From Gammaproteobacteria bacterium (GTDB lineage Bacteria > Pseudomonadota > Gammaproteobacteria > Pseudomonadales > Azotimanducaceae), in the NCBI GenBank assembly GCA_002690405.1, contig NZEI01000032.1, positions 143,659-149,931 of the forward strand: 6,273 nt of DNA, in the 5' to 3' direction. Shown piece after piece: positions 1 to 5,416 of the stretch. How positions within the stretch are numbered: the stretch's first letter is position 1; the number at the start of each line of letters is the position of its first letter. The notes beneath the pieces were generated by a model, which ran no database searches, was not told the DNA's origin, and was given only the letters and a program-made list of their open reading frames with translations. The translations under genes were made by a program, and so were the position numbers.

Positions 1-681
1 AAATCCTATGTCACCGGAGGCGCTGATGCGGACTTCATCAACTGCTTAGTGCACATCGAAGAACGCGGCCCATCTATGGTGGTCATCGACACAAACATAG
101 ACGGCGTGATCTTAGAAAAGAAATTTGTATCGCTGGATGGTTCGCATCATGCAGCGTTCCGCTTCGAAAACGTAACCGTGCCAAGCCATCACATTATTGG
201 CGAGCCAGGCCAAGGCTTACCAAAAGCCATGCGCCAAATCGGCGATACGCGTTTGTTATTCGCCGCTCAGGCCAGCGGCTATATGCTGTGGACCCTTGAA
301 TTACTCAAAGCACACCTGACCAGCGCAGACAAAAGTGGCGAGGCCAGGGGCAATAAAGATGTGGTGCGCTGGCATTATGCCAACCTGCGTATCAAAGCCT
401 TTGCCGCCCGCAGTATGCTATACCGGACAGCGCGACTAGCCGATCACGGCGAAAATATCGTCAATGAGGCTATGGCCTGCAAAGTCTTTGCGACCGAAAC
501 AATTGGTGAGATGGTCGATACCGCCATTCAATTAGTTGGCGGGGTGGCGCTGGTGGAAGACCATCCGTTAGCGATCTTATATCGTAAAGTGCGAGGCTGG
601 CGCTTGGCCGAGGGGGCCAGCGACGTGTTGCGTCTGAACATCGGGCGCGGCATTCTGGAGCTGGATAAGGGCAGAATTTAG
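1..681 (+). CDS. Acyl-CoA dehydrogenase family protein, C-terminal part (5' partial)
   Basis: A flavoprotein that introduces an alpha,beta double bond into an acyl-CoA thioester, as in fatty-acid or amino-acid catabolism. The frame is open from base 1, so the N-terminal alpha domain lies outside the window; 226 residues are visible. They begin in the middle beta domain (KSYVTGGADADF, FRFENVTVP, GEPGQGL) and continue into the C-terminal helical bundle, which has the usual TRLLFAAQASG segment. Near the end, QLVGGVALVEDHPLA is followed by RLAEGASDVLRLNIGR. The Glu of AEGAS (codon 610-612) sits where the catalytic base of this family lies. The PLA...R..RLAEG wording resembles the ACAD10/ACAD11-like branch more than short- or medium-chain enzymes, but the substrate cannot be read from this fragment. 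The GTG at 49 is internal, not the true start. It ends in TAG, 74 bp before the next gene on the same strand. Confidence 0.93.
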   Translation, partial: KSYVTGGADADFINCLVHIEERGPSMVVIDTNIDGVILEKKFVSLDGSHHAAFRFENVTVPSHHIIGEPGQGLPKAMRQIGDTRLLFAAQASGYMLWTLELLKAHLTSADKSGEARGNKDVVRWHYANLRIKAFAARSMLYRTARLADHGENIVNEAMACKVFATETIGEMVDTAIQLVGGVALVEDHPLAILYRKVRGWRLAEGASDVLRLNIGRGILELDKGRI

Positions 682-755
682 TTCCGCCCGAAGGTCCGGA
701 AATACGCAGCCCAGAAAATTTGATCTGCAGCCATTGCACTGACGAGAAGCCGACT

Positions 756-1082
756 ATGAATACCCTTGCATCAAAAATAATCCGCGCCACGCCCGCCTTA
801 TCGGTATTGTTGTTGAGTGGATGCGCCTTCGTATCGCTCACTGATGCCGGCGCCAATGTGCGCCAAAGCACAGCCGAGGAGGTAAGCCAATGCAAATTGG
901 TCGCCACAATTTCCAGCCAAACCAAGGACACTGTTGTAATCGATCGCAACTCCGGCAAAGTGCGCGAAGAACTCATTGTGCTAGCACGCAACCGCGCGGC
1001 TGAAATCGGTGCTAACGCGATCGTTCCGGTTGCCGAACAAAGCAACGGTAGCCAAGATTTCAGCGCCTATAGCTGTCCATAA
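756..1082 (+). CDS. Small lipoprotein, DUF4156-like
   Basis: A predicted lipoprotein of 108 residues. The ATG at 756 gives a short basic n-region (K7, R10), a hydrophobic stretch at 11-22 and the lipobox L20-S21-G22-C23, so the mature protein would start at Cys23 and carry lipid. The mature part resembles DUF4156: a TDAGANVR segment, then STAEEVSQCKLVATI, a central VxxDRNSGKVREELIVLARNRAAEIGANAIVP block, and a C-terminal Tyr-Ser-Cys. Two further Cys (57 and 107 by this start) could form a disulfide. The function of this family is unknown; cell-envelope location is inferred from the signal. An in-frame TTG at 720 would add 12 residues but put an unusually long polar stretch before the signal peptide, so the ATG is preferred. 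The ribosome site is weak (GAG at 744-746). I see no strong promoter in the 74-bp gap, so read-through from the dehydrogenase gene is possible. Confidence 0.85.
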   Translation: MNTLASKIIRATPALSVLLLSGCAFVSLTDAGANVRQSTAEEVSQCKLVATISSQTKDTVVIDRNSGKVREELIVLARNRAAEIGANAIVPVAEQSNGSQDFSAYSCP

Positions 1083-1101
1083 GAACCTTTTTCAGGGCCC
1101 A

Positions 1102-1695
1102 CTATGGTTCGCCCTTGAGTCCGAAGCGTTCTCGATTAGCCGCCTTACCCGCGGCTGATTTTCTGATCAGCACGTAGACTGAGCCGACCCCGCCGTGGTT
1201 ACGCTGCGCCGAGCAATAGGCGATGACATCCGGGTGATCTATTAGCCAGCGCGCCACATAGCTTTTTAGTCGCCCCGGTGTGGCGCTGCGTTCACCCTTA
1301 CCGTGGCTGATCAAGACGCAGCGCCAGTTTTTGACGCGCACTTGTTGGAATAACTTAAACACCGCCTGCTGCGCTTCTTTAACGGTTTTCTGATGCAGAT
1401 CTAGCTCATATTCCAAAGCATAACCACCGCGCCGTAGCTTGCTGAATACCGCGTGTTGTACCCCGTCTTGCTTCCATTCGAGCATCTCTAGGGGTTGCCG
1501 AGCTTCTACTTCAGACAGCGTTAAGAAATTTTGCTCCGACACATCTTCGGCAAACGCCTCGGCGGCGCGACGCCGCTGCAACTGTTCGGCACTGGCGCCC
1601 TGCCAGCTCTTGCGAGTATCGGTGCGCGGGTTAACCAGAGGCGTAACGTCCTGCATTTGCGCCGCAAATAGATCTTTGTCGTCCTCTGAGTTCAC
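1102..1695 (-). CDS. smrA: Smr-domain nuclease, SmrA-like
   Basis: A 197-residue protein with a charged N-terminal region and a C-terminal Smr domain. The order of motifs is DDKDLFAAQMQDVTPL (5-20), QPLEMLEWKQDGVQHAVFSKLRRG (split over 67-90), then the Smr core: LDLH (98-101), VLISHGKG (127-134) and HGGVGSVYV (167-175). The Smr family includes bacterial SmrA and SmrB and the C-terminal domain of MutS2. SmrB cuts mRNA at collided ribosomes in E. coli, where the DLH and HGxG motifs are catalytic; both are intact here. The role of SmrA itself is less clear. The start is GTG at 1695, placed 3 bp after the stop of the upstream dioxygenase gene. It is supported by the conserved SmrA-type N-terminus that begins right there. 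GGAA inside the end of the preceding gene is the only ribosome-site candidate, so translational coupling is likely. It is the last gene of a three-gene operon and converges on the lipoprotein gene, with 19 bp between stops. Confidence 0.9.
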   Translation of the reverse strand: MNSEDDKDLFAAQMQDVTPLVNPRTDTRKSWQGASAEQLQRRRAAEAFAEDVSEQNFLTLSEVEARQPLEMLEWKQDGVQHAVFSKLRRGGYALEYELDLHQKTVKEAQQAVFKLFQQVRVKNWRCVLISHGKGERSATPGRLKSYVARWLIDHPDVIAYCSAQRNHGGVGSVYVLIRKSAAGKAANRERFGLKGEP

Positions 1696-1698
1696 TGC

Positions 1699-2478
1699 CT
1701 ATTCCATGCGCTCGACGGCGATGCTGGGCAATCGCTCTGAGCGGGTGCCAGGTATGGGTAGGTTATCTTCCGCGTGGTAGGTGAAAACCGGGGACAATTT
1801 CACCTGTTGGCTTTGGTTCTGCCCCGCCGCATGAAACAACCGGCAGTGGAATAACAGTAAATCCCCCGCCTTCAAGTTTACCACCTGCGCACTCTCAATC
1901 AGCGGCCTGTTGGCCGCCAATTCGGGGCGCAAAAACAGAGCGCTGTCTAATCGGCCTCGATCAATACTCTGTTTATGACTGGATGGAATGACTTGCAGGG
2001 CACCGTTGGAAGCATCCTCGTCGCCCAGCGCAAACCAAGCAGATATCAGTTCTGGCCGATCGAATGACCAGTAGCGGATATCTTGATGCCAGAGCGTCGC
2101 ACTACTGTACCCAGGGTGTTTGGTCATGACGCAGTTGTGGTGACACTGGGACAGCATAGGCCTTGCGCAATCGAGTAAAACCCTAAGCCAGGCATCCAGT
2201 AACGGATGCTGAGCCAAAGATTTTAAGCTGTCGTTACGCGCATAGGCGTGCAGCAGACGACGCGGGGTGTCGCCACCACTGACATCGCGATTAGCCGGAG
2301 CGCCGGGATAACCCACGTCGGCCTCAAATTCCGCAGGCCCAACTAACGGATCTAGATCCGTTTGCACCGCTCGGCGCAGCTGCCCGCATTCTTGGGCAGA
2401 CAAAATACCGGGCAGCACCACGAATCCCGCGCTCTGGAATTGTTCAACTTGGTCTCGCTCCGGAGTATGAGTGCTCAT
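1699..2478 (-). CDS. PhyH-type Fe(II)/2-oxoglutarate-dependent dioxygenase
   Basis: A 259-residue phytanoyl-CoA dioxygenase-family protein; such enzymes hydroxylate small molecules using O2, Fe(II) and 2-oxoglutarate. The N-terminus (FQSAGFVVLPGILSAQEC) is typical of the family. The facial triad is visible: H131 and D133 in LWHQDIRYW (codons 2086-2088 and 2080-2082) and H216 in LFHAAGQN (codon 1831-1833). Eleven residues after H216, where human PHYH has the 2-oxoglutarate-binding Arg, this protein has Lys227 (codon 1798-1800). The segment ISAWFALGDEDASNGALQVIPSSHK (split over 145-169) is the usual strand/turn seen in PhyH proteins. The substrate is unknown. ATG at 2478 is chosen over an in-frame TTG at 2481 because AAAGGTG lies at a proper distance from the ATG. 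It is the middle gene of a tight operon: 10 bp after the small unknown gene and 3 bp before the Smr gene. Confidence 0.92.
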   Translation of the reverse strand: MSTHTPERDQVEQFQSAGFVVLPGILSAQECGQLRRAVQTDLDPLVGPAEFEADVGYPGAPANRDVSGGDTPRRLLHAYARNDSLKSLAQHPLLDAWLRVLLDCARPMLSQCHHNCVMTKHPGYSSATLWHQDIRYWSFDRPELISAWFALGDEDASNGALQVIPSSHKQSIDRGRLDSALFLRPELAANRPLIESAQVVNLKAGDLLLFHCRLFHAAGQNQSQQVKLSPVFTYHAEDNLPIPGTRSERLPSIAVERME

Positions 2479-2479
2479 C

Positions 2480-2492
2480 AAAACACCTTTAA
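2480..2492 (-). promoter_or_regulatory. Ribosome binding site of the dioxygenase gene, overlapping the upstream stop
   Basis: Read on the minus strand, the TAA stop of the 89-residue gene runs directly into AAAGGTG, which lies about 6 bases before the ATG at 2478. The shared bases suggest that translation of the two genes is coupled. The spacing also decides for this ATG over the TTG one codon upstream. Confidence 0.6.
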
Positions 2493-2758
2493 CCGCCTAG
2501 ATGCATTTCAGTTTCTACCAAAGAGTCGCCATTAACCGTCACCTTCAAAACGCCGGTGGAAGCCCAATAACGAGCTTCAATGTAATGATGCTCTTCCCAT
2601 TCCAATTCCACATTAGTCCACACGTATTGCGGTTCGCTCGCGCCAGGGTCACGGCGTTTGCGCAGGCAATTGTCTAAATACAACTCGATCGCGCCGTCAT
2701 CGGTAAGCTTCAGCTCAAAAGATTTATGCCGGTGTTGAAACTGCAACGTCTGAGACAA
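2489..2758 (-). CDS. Hypothetical small beta-rich protein, first gene of the dioxygenase operon
   Basis: An 89-residue protein that I do not recognise with confidence. It has no signal peptide or membrane segment and is probably cytoplasmic. It looks all-beta, with two similar-looking blocks. The first is HKSFELKLTDDGAIELYLDN (residues 11-30). The second is HHYIEARYWASTGVLKVTVN (57-76), followed by GDSLVE. Each block has an alternating strand, a turn with Gly, then an alternating strand ending in D/N. Between them is an aromatic and acidic stretch (YVWTNVELEWEE, 45-56). This pattern loosely recalls FAIM-like beta sandwiches, which is a weak guess. Start choice: a strong AAGGAG (2765-2770) touches a TTG at 2764 but sits 6 bases from the TTG at 2758, so the latter is preferred. 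No ATG is available nearby. Its place at the head of the operon, with a 10-bp gap to the dioxygenase, suggests a functional link to that enzyme. Confidence 0.75.
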   Translation of the reverse strand: MSQTLQFQHRHKSFELKLTDDGAIELYLDNCLRKRRDPGASEPQYVWTNVELEWEEHHYIEARYWASTGVLKVTVNGDSLVETEMHLGG

Positions 2759-2764
2759 GGACAA

Positions 2765-2770
2765 CTCCTT
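2765..2770 (-). promoter_or_regulatory. Strong ribosome binding site AAGGAG deciding a TTG start
   Basis: AAGGAG on the minus strand is followed after 6 bases by TTG at 2758-2756. The alternative TTG at 2764-2762 touches the AAGGAG and would be too close for normal initiation. The site therefore supports the shorter, 89-residue product. Confidence 0.65.
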
Positions 2771-2797
2771 AATGATCGCCAGGTTGGATGGCCTACC

Positions 2798-2827
2798 ATT
2801 GTAGGGATACAGCTACGGCGGCAGCAA
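2798..2827 (-). promoter_or_regulatory. Putative sigma70 promoter of the small protein/dioxygenase/smrA operon
   Basis: On the minus strand TACAAT (2803-2798) matches the -10 consensus at 5 of 6 bases. An 18-bp spacer separates it from TTGCTG (2827-2822), which matches the -35 consensus at 3 of 6. Transcription would start near 2791, giving a leader of about 33 bases that contains the AAGGAG site. The weak -35 suggests help from an activator, for which the palindrome centred about 58 bp upstream of the start is a candidate. Predicted by eye only. Confidence 0.5.
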
Positions 2828-2838
2828 TAACAACAACA

Positions 2839-2860
2839 GGTTTAGTGCCGGCATTAAACC
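2839..2860. promoter_or_regulatory. 22-bp near-perfect palindrome, likely operator in the divergent promoter region
   Basis: The left half is GGTTTAGTGCC (2839-2849). The right half, GGCATTAAACC (2850-2860), is its inverted copy with one mismatched pair, so 10 of 11 pairs match with no spacer. It covers the -35 element (2841-2846) and most of the spacer of the plus-strand promoter, a position suited to repression of the permease/GST operon. It is centred about 58 bp upstream of the predicted minus-strand start, a position suited to activation of the dioxygenase operon. It lies outside both predicted transcripts, so a DNA-binding site is more likely than an RNA hairpin. The cognate regulator is not in the window and its family cannot be named from this site. 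Confidence 0.6.
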
Positions 2861-2869
2861 CTCTATGAT
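2841..2869 (+). promoter_or_regulatory. Putative sigma70 promoter of the permease/GST operon
   Basis: TATGAT (2864-2869) matches the -10 consensus at 5 of 6 bases. A 17-bp spacer separates it from TTTAGT (2841-2846), which matches the -35 consensus at 3 of 6. The start would be near 2876, with a leader of about 26 bases. The -35 and spacer lie within the 22-bp palindrome, so a bound regulator would compete with RNA polymerase. Predicted by eye. Confidence 0.5.
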
Positions 2870-2889
2870 GGTTCACGCCACCGCTAATT

Positions 2890-2895
2890 AGGGAG
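2890..2895 (+). promoter_or_regulatory. Ribosome binding site of the APC permease gene
   Basis: AGGGAG lies 6 bases before the ATG at 2902, a near-ideal spacing that fixes the start of the permease. Confidence 0.7.
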
Positions 2896-2901
2896 AATCA
2901 G

Positions 2902-4305
2902 ATGTTAGACGCAGATTCGACCAAGAACATAGAAGCGCCACGCTTTGCCAAGGTATTGAAGGGGCGCGAAGTTATTGCCCTGTCCTTCGGTGCCATGATT
3001 GGCTGGAGTTGGGTACTGATGACCGGCGTATGGCTGAATGAGGCCGGAACTCTGGGTACGGTCATCGCCTTTAGCGTTGGTGGACTCGCCATTGCGCTCA
3101 TCGGGCTGACCTATAGCGAATTGGCCTCAGCGATGCCTCGCGCTGGCGGCGAGCACATTTATACCCGTCGAGCCTTGGGCAACCATTGGTCATTCGCCTG
3201 CACCTGGGCGCTGCTATTTTCTTACGTCAATGTCTGCCTCTTTGAAGCGGTAGCGCTGCCCACTGCAGTGAGTTACCTGTGGCCTGACATCAGTCTCGGG
3301 ACCCTGTGGAATGTCTTGGGTAGTGACGTCGACATCGGCTTCGTGATTATCGGTTCTGGCGCGGCGGCTGTGGTTACCTGGGTCAACTATTTGGGGATTC
3401 GCACCGCTGCACTCGCCCAAACCATCGTCACAGGATTAATCATTTGTGCCGGCCTACTGCTGTTTTCTGGTGCTGCATTTAATGGCCAGGTGGCCAATGC
3501 TGAACCATGGCTAGCAACACCAGCCAGCGGCGTATTGGCCGTACTGATCATGGTACCGGCGATGTTGGTAGGTTTTGATGTGATTCCGCAATCCGCTGAA
3601 GAGATCGATCTACCGCCCCAACAAGTCGGCAAATTATTGGTGATTTCGGTGTTCTGTGCGGTGGCATGGTACGTACTCATCACACTATCCGTGGGACTGG
3701 GTTTAACTGCGCAACAACAAGCCGACAGCACTATGGCGACTGCTGACGCCGCCAGCGCACTGTGGAGCAACTTTGGCGGCGGCAACTGGGCTGGGGCCTT
3801 CTTGGTACTGGGCGGCATCGGCGGCATTCTCACAAGTTGGAACGCGTTTATTGTCGGTGCCTCACGAGTGCTGTTCGCACTGGCTGAATCGGGCCACGTA
3901 CCAGCTGCATTTATGCGTTTACATCCCAAGTACAAAACACCCTATGTGGGCATCTTGGCCATCGGCATTTTGTCTATGTTCGCGCCCTTGTTCGGTAAAA
4001 CTATCCTTGTTTGGCTCATCAACAGCGGCAGCTTTGCGGTCACCATCGCCTTCGTATTTGTTGCCATCTCTTTCTTGGTCTTGCGCCGCAAAGAGCCAGA
4101 CATGCCCAGGCCCTTTAAGGTCAGCCATCCGCGTCTGGTCGGCTATGGCGCGGTGCTGTTGGCACTGGGATTACTATCGGCATTTCTGCCCTGGAGCGAT
4201 AGCGCATTAAGCTGGCCAGAGGAGTGGATGACCATTGTGATCTGGACCGCCATTGGACTGATTCTATGGCTACGCTACCGAGCCCGCGACGGTGACACGC
4301 CATGA
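2902..4305 (+). CDS. APC-superfamily amino acid/amine permease, 12 TM
   Basis: A 467-residue inner-membrane transporter of the amino acid-polyamine-organocation superfamily, which typically takes up amino acids or amines with protons or by exchange. After a short cytoplasmic N-terminus, TM1 carries the unwound substrate/cation segment SFGAMIGWSW (28-37). The family loop ELASAMPRAGGEHIYTRRALG (split over 73-93) follows TM2. TM6 carries the typical break GFDVIPQSAEEI (224-235). The remaining hydrophobic segments lie at roughly 95-118, 146-165, 170-191, 243-268, 296-325, 347-363, 366-394, 411-430 and 442-459, giving the usual 12 TM and a normal full length. Substrate cannot be assigned. ATG 2902 has a good ribosome site. 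The TGA stop overlaps the ATG of the following GST gene, so the two are co-translated. The gene is divergent from the dioxygenase operon and probably shares its operator. Confidence 0.93.
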   Translation: MLDADSTKNIEAPRFAKVLKGREVIALSFGAMIGWSWVLMTGVWLNEAGTLGTVIAFSVGGLAIALIGLTYSELASAMPRAGGEHIYTRRALGNHWSFACTWALLFSYVNVCLFEAVALPTAVSYLWPDISLGTLWNVLGSDVDIGFVIIGSGAAAVVTWVNYLGIRTAALAQTIVTGLIICAGLLLFSGAAFNGQVANAEPWLATPASGVLAVLIMVPAMLVGFDVIPQSAEEIDLPPQQVGKLLVISVFCAVAWYVLITLSVGLGLTAQQQADSTMATADAASALWSNFGGGNWAGAFLVLGGIGGILTSWNAFIVGASRVLFALAESGHVPAAFMRLHPKYKTPYVGILAIGILSMFAPLFGKTILVWLINSGSFAVTIAFVFVAISFLVLRRKEPDMPRPFKVSHPRLVGYGAVLLALGLLSAFLPWSDSALSWPEEWMTIVIWTAIGLILWLRYRARDGDTP

Positions 4306-4934
4306 TCAGTATTTGGGGCGGCGCAACATCGAGGACTCTACGCGCGCACTGGGCCTGCGAGGAGCTCGAGTTAACCTACACCCCGCGCCTCATTGGCTCC
4401 CGCACCGGGGAAACTCAGAGCGCAGAATTTAGGCGCCTTAATCCTAAGGAAAAGATACCTGTGCTTTGCGATGGCGATCTGGTGCTTAGCGAGAGCGCCG
4501 CCATTGTGACTTATCTGGCCGACACCTATGGACGCGGCAACCTTGCACCACTCCCGTTCACCCCAGAACGGGCGCTGTACAATCAATGGCTGTCATTCAT
4601 TCAAATGGAGCTAGACGCACATACGCTGTACGTGATGCGCAAGCACAAAGACCTAGCAAACCTTTATGGTGAGGCACCAGCCGCGATTGAAACCGCAATC
4701 GCTGGTTTCAATAAGCAAATCCAGGTGGTGACCGAGCACCTTGCCACACGTCCTTTTTTGCTCGGGGAGCACTTTACTGGCGCCGATATCATGCTCACCT
4801 CGATTCTAACCTGGGCGCAAAACTACGGCTTTGACCTAGACTCTACGCTGCAAACTTATACAGCTGCACAAACTGCCAGACCTGCGTATAAACGTGCAGC
4901 AAAATTAAATTTCAGTATCAGCGCGGGGGCTTAA
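4302..4934 (+). CDS. Glutathione S-transferase family protein
   Basis: A 210-residue cytoplasmic protein with the canonical two-domain GST layout and full family length. The N-terminal thioredoxin-like domain (about 1-78) has a Thr9-Ser10-Arg11 segment where Ser/Cys-type GSTs keep the glutathione-activating residue, the cis-proline loop KIPVL (51-55, P53) and the ESAAI motif (64-68) that binds the gamma-glutamyl group. The helical C-terminal domain (about 88-200) contains FLLGEHFTGADI (152-163), the N-capping box and hydrophobic staple of the fold. GSTs conjugate or reduce electrophiles with glutathione, isomerise metabolites, or act as non-enzymatic helpers; the exact role is unknown. Its ATG overlaps the permease stop (ATGA), so it may act on what the permease imports, which is an inference from context. 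Its TAA stop interlocks with that of the convergent GNAT gene. Confidence 0.92.
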   Translation: MISIWGGATSRTLRAHWACEELELTYTPRLIGSRTGETQSAEFRRLNPKEKIPVLCDGDLVLSESAAIVTYLADTYGRGNLAPLPFTPERALYNQWLSFIQMELDAHTLYVMRKHKDLANLYGEAPAAIETAIAGFNKQIQVVTEHLATRPFLLGEHFTGADIMLTSILTWAQNYGFDLDSTLQTYTAAQTARPAYKRAAKLNFSISAGA

Positions 4935-5416
4935 TAAGGCCCAAGGATTAACTGCATGGCCAAATTACCCCGCACGTAACGGCTATCAGGATTGATCGGC
5001 AAATCCTCAAATCCAGCATTGTGATAAACCTGCAACGCAGGTTTCAGTATGTCATTGGTGGTCAGAACAATGCGCGATGCGCAACGCTGTCGCGCATATT
5101 CGATGCACTGCTCCAGCAACAAGCGGCCTATCCCCTGCCCCTGGTGTGCGGGTTGCACCGCCATTTTTGCCAGTTCAAATTCCACCCCAGCGGTTGCGTC
5201 GGCAGACTTCGGCACCATGGCCACACAGCCCACCACTTGAGACCCAAGCAGGGCGAAGAATATTTCGCCGCCAGGTGCTATGGCGTATTCAAACGGATGA
5301 TCTAAAGCCCGCCGATCTTCAGCCTCTACGGCGAAATATTGTTCTATCCACTGATAATTCAGTCGCGCAAAAGCTTCTGCGTAACGCCTATCAAAGCCGA
5401 CAATTTCTGGACTCAT
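4931..5416 (-). CDS. GNAT-family N-acetyltransferase
   Basis: A 161-residue acyl-CoA-dependent N-acetyltransferase. Residues 76-90 form the strand before motif A. The pyrophosphate-binding loop HQGQGIGRLLLEQ (91-103) has the Q-x-x-G-x-G form. Motif B is L..ND.LKPALQVYHNAGF (118-136), the usual N...A..lY...GF signature. The N-terminal part (FARLNYQWIEQYFAVEAED) is seen in small stand-alone GNATs; the acceptor substrate is unknown. ATG at 5416 is preferred to an in-frame TTG at 5443, because it overlaps the TGA of the upstream hydrolase gene (ATGA) and starts at the conserved MSPEIVGFD segment. No strong ribosome site precedes it, which fits coupled translation. The gene converges on the GST gene with a 4-bp overlap and no room for a terminator between them. 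Confidence 0.9.
   Translation of the reverse strand: MSPEIVGFDRRYAEAFARLNYQWIEQYFAVEAEDRRALDHPFEYAIAPGGEIFFALLGSQVVGCVAMVPKSADATAGVEFELAKMAVQPAHQGQGIGRLLLEQCIEYARQRCASRIVLTTNDILKPALQVYHNAGFEDLPINPDSRYVRGNLAMQLILGPY

Noticed and set aside
682..701. Possible terminator hairpin after the dehydrogenase (TTCCG and CGGAA, 10-base loop)
   Set aside because: The stem is only 5 bp and no T-tract follows, so it is not a credible intrinsic terminator.
720..755. TTG at 720 as the start of the lipoprotein
   Set aside because: It would place a polar 12-residue stretch with two Cys ahead of the signal peptide; the ATG at 756 gives a normal lipoprotein signal.
470..1045. A 191-codon open frame on the minus strand across the dehydrogenase end and the lipoprotein gene
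   Set aside because: It is antisense to two well-supported genes, has a low-complexity Ser/Arg/Ala-rich translation, no recognisable domain and no clear ribosome site.
1083..1115. Possible bidirectional terminator between the lipoprotein and smrA genes (GAACC/GGTTC and AGGGC/GCCCT)
   Set aside because: The two 5-bp stems have long loops and exclude each other, and the run of T at 1088-1092 lies on the wrong side for plus-strand termination.
2822..2838. Short CAA/CAG-rich triplet run in the divergent intergenic gap
   Set aside because: It has too few and imperfect units to call a repeat; it also overlaps the predicted minus-strand -35 element, which explains it well enough.
3387..3935. A 182-codon minus-strand open frame inside the permease gene
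   Set aside because: It is a shadow of the permease, which has an intact family signature over this whole region; the translation matches nothing I recognise.
3773..4210. A 145-codon plus-strand open frame in another frame of the permease gene
   Set aside because: It lies entirely inside the permease gene, and its Ser/Trp/Cys-rich translation is typical of an out-of-frame reading.
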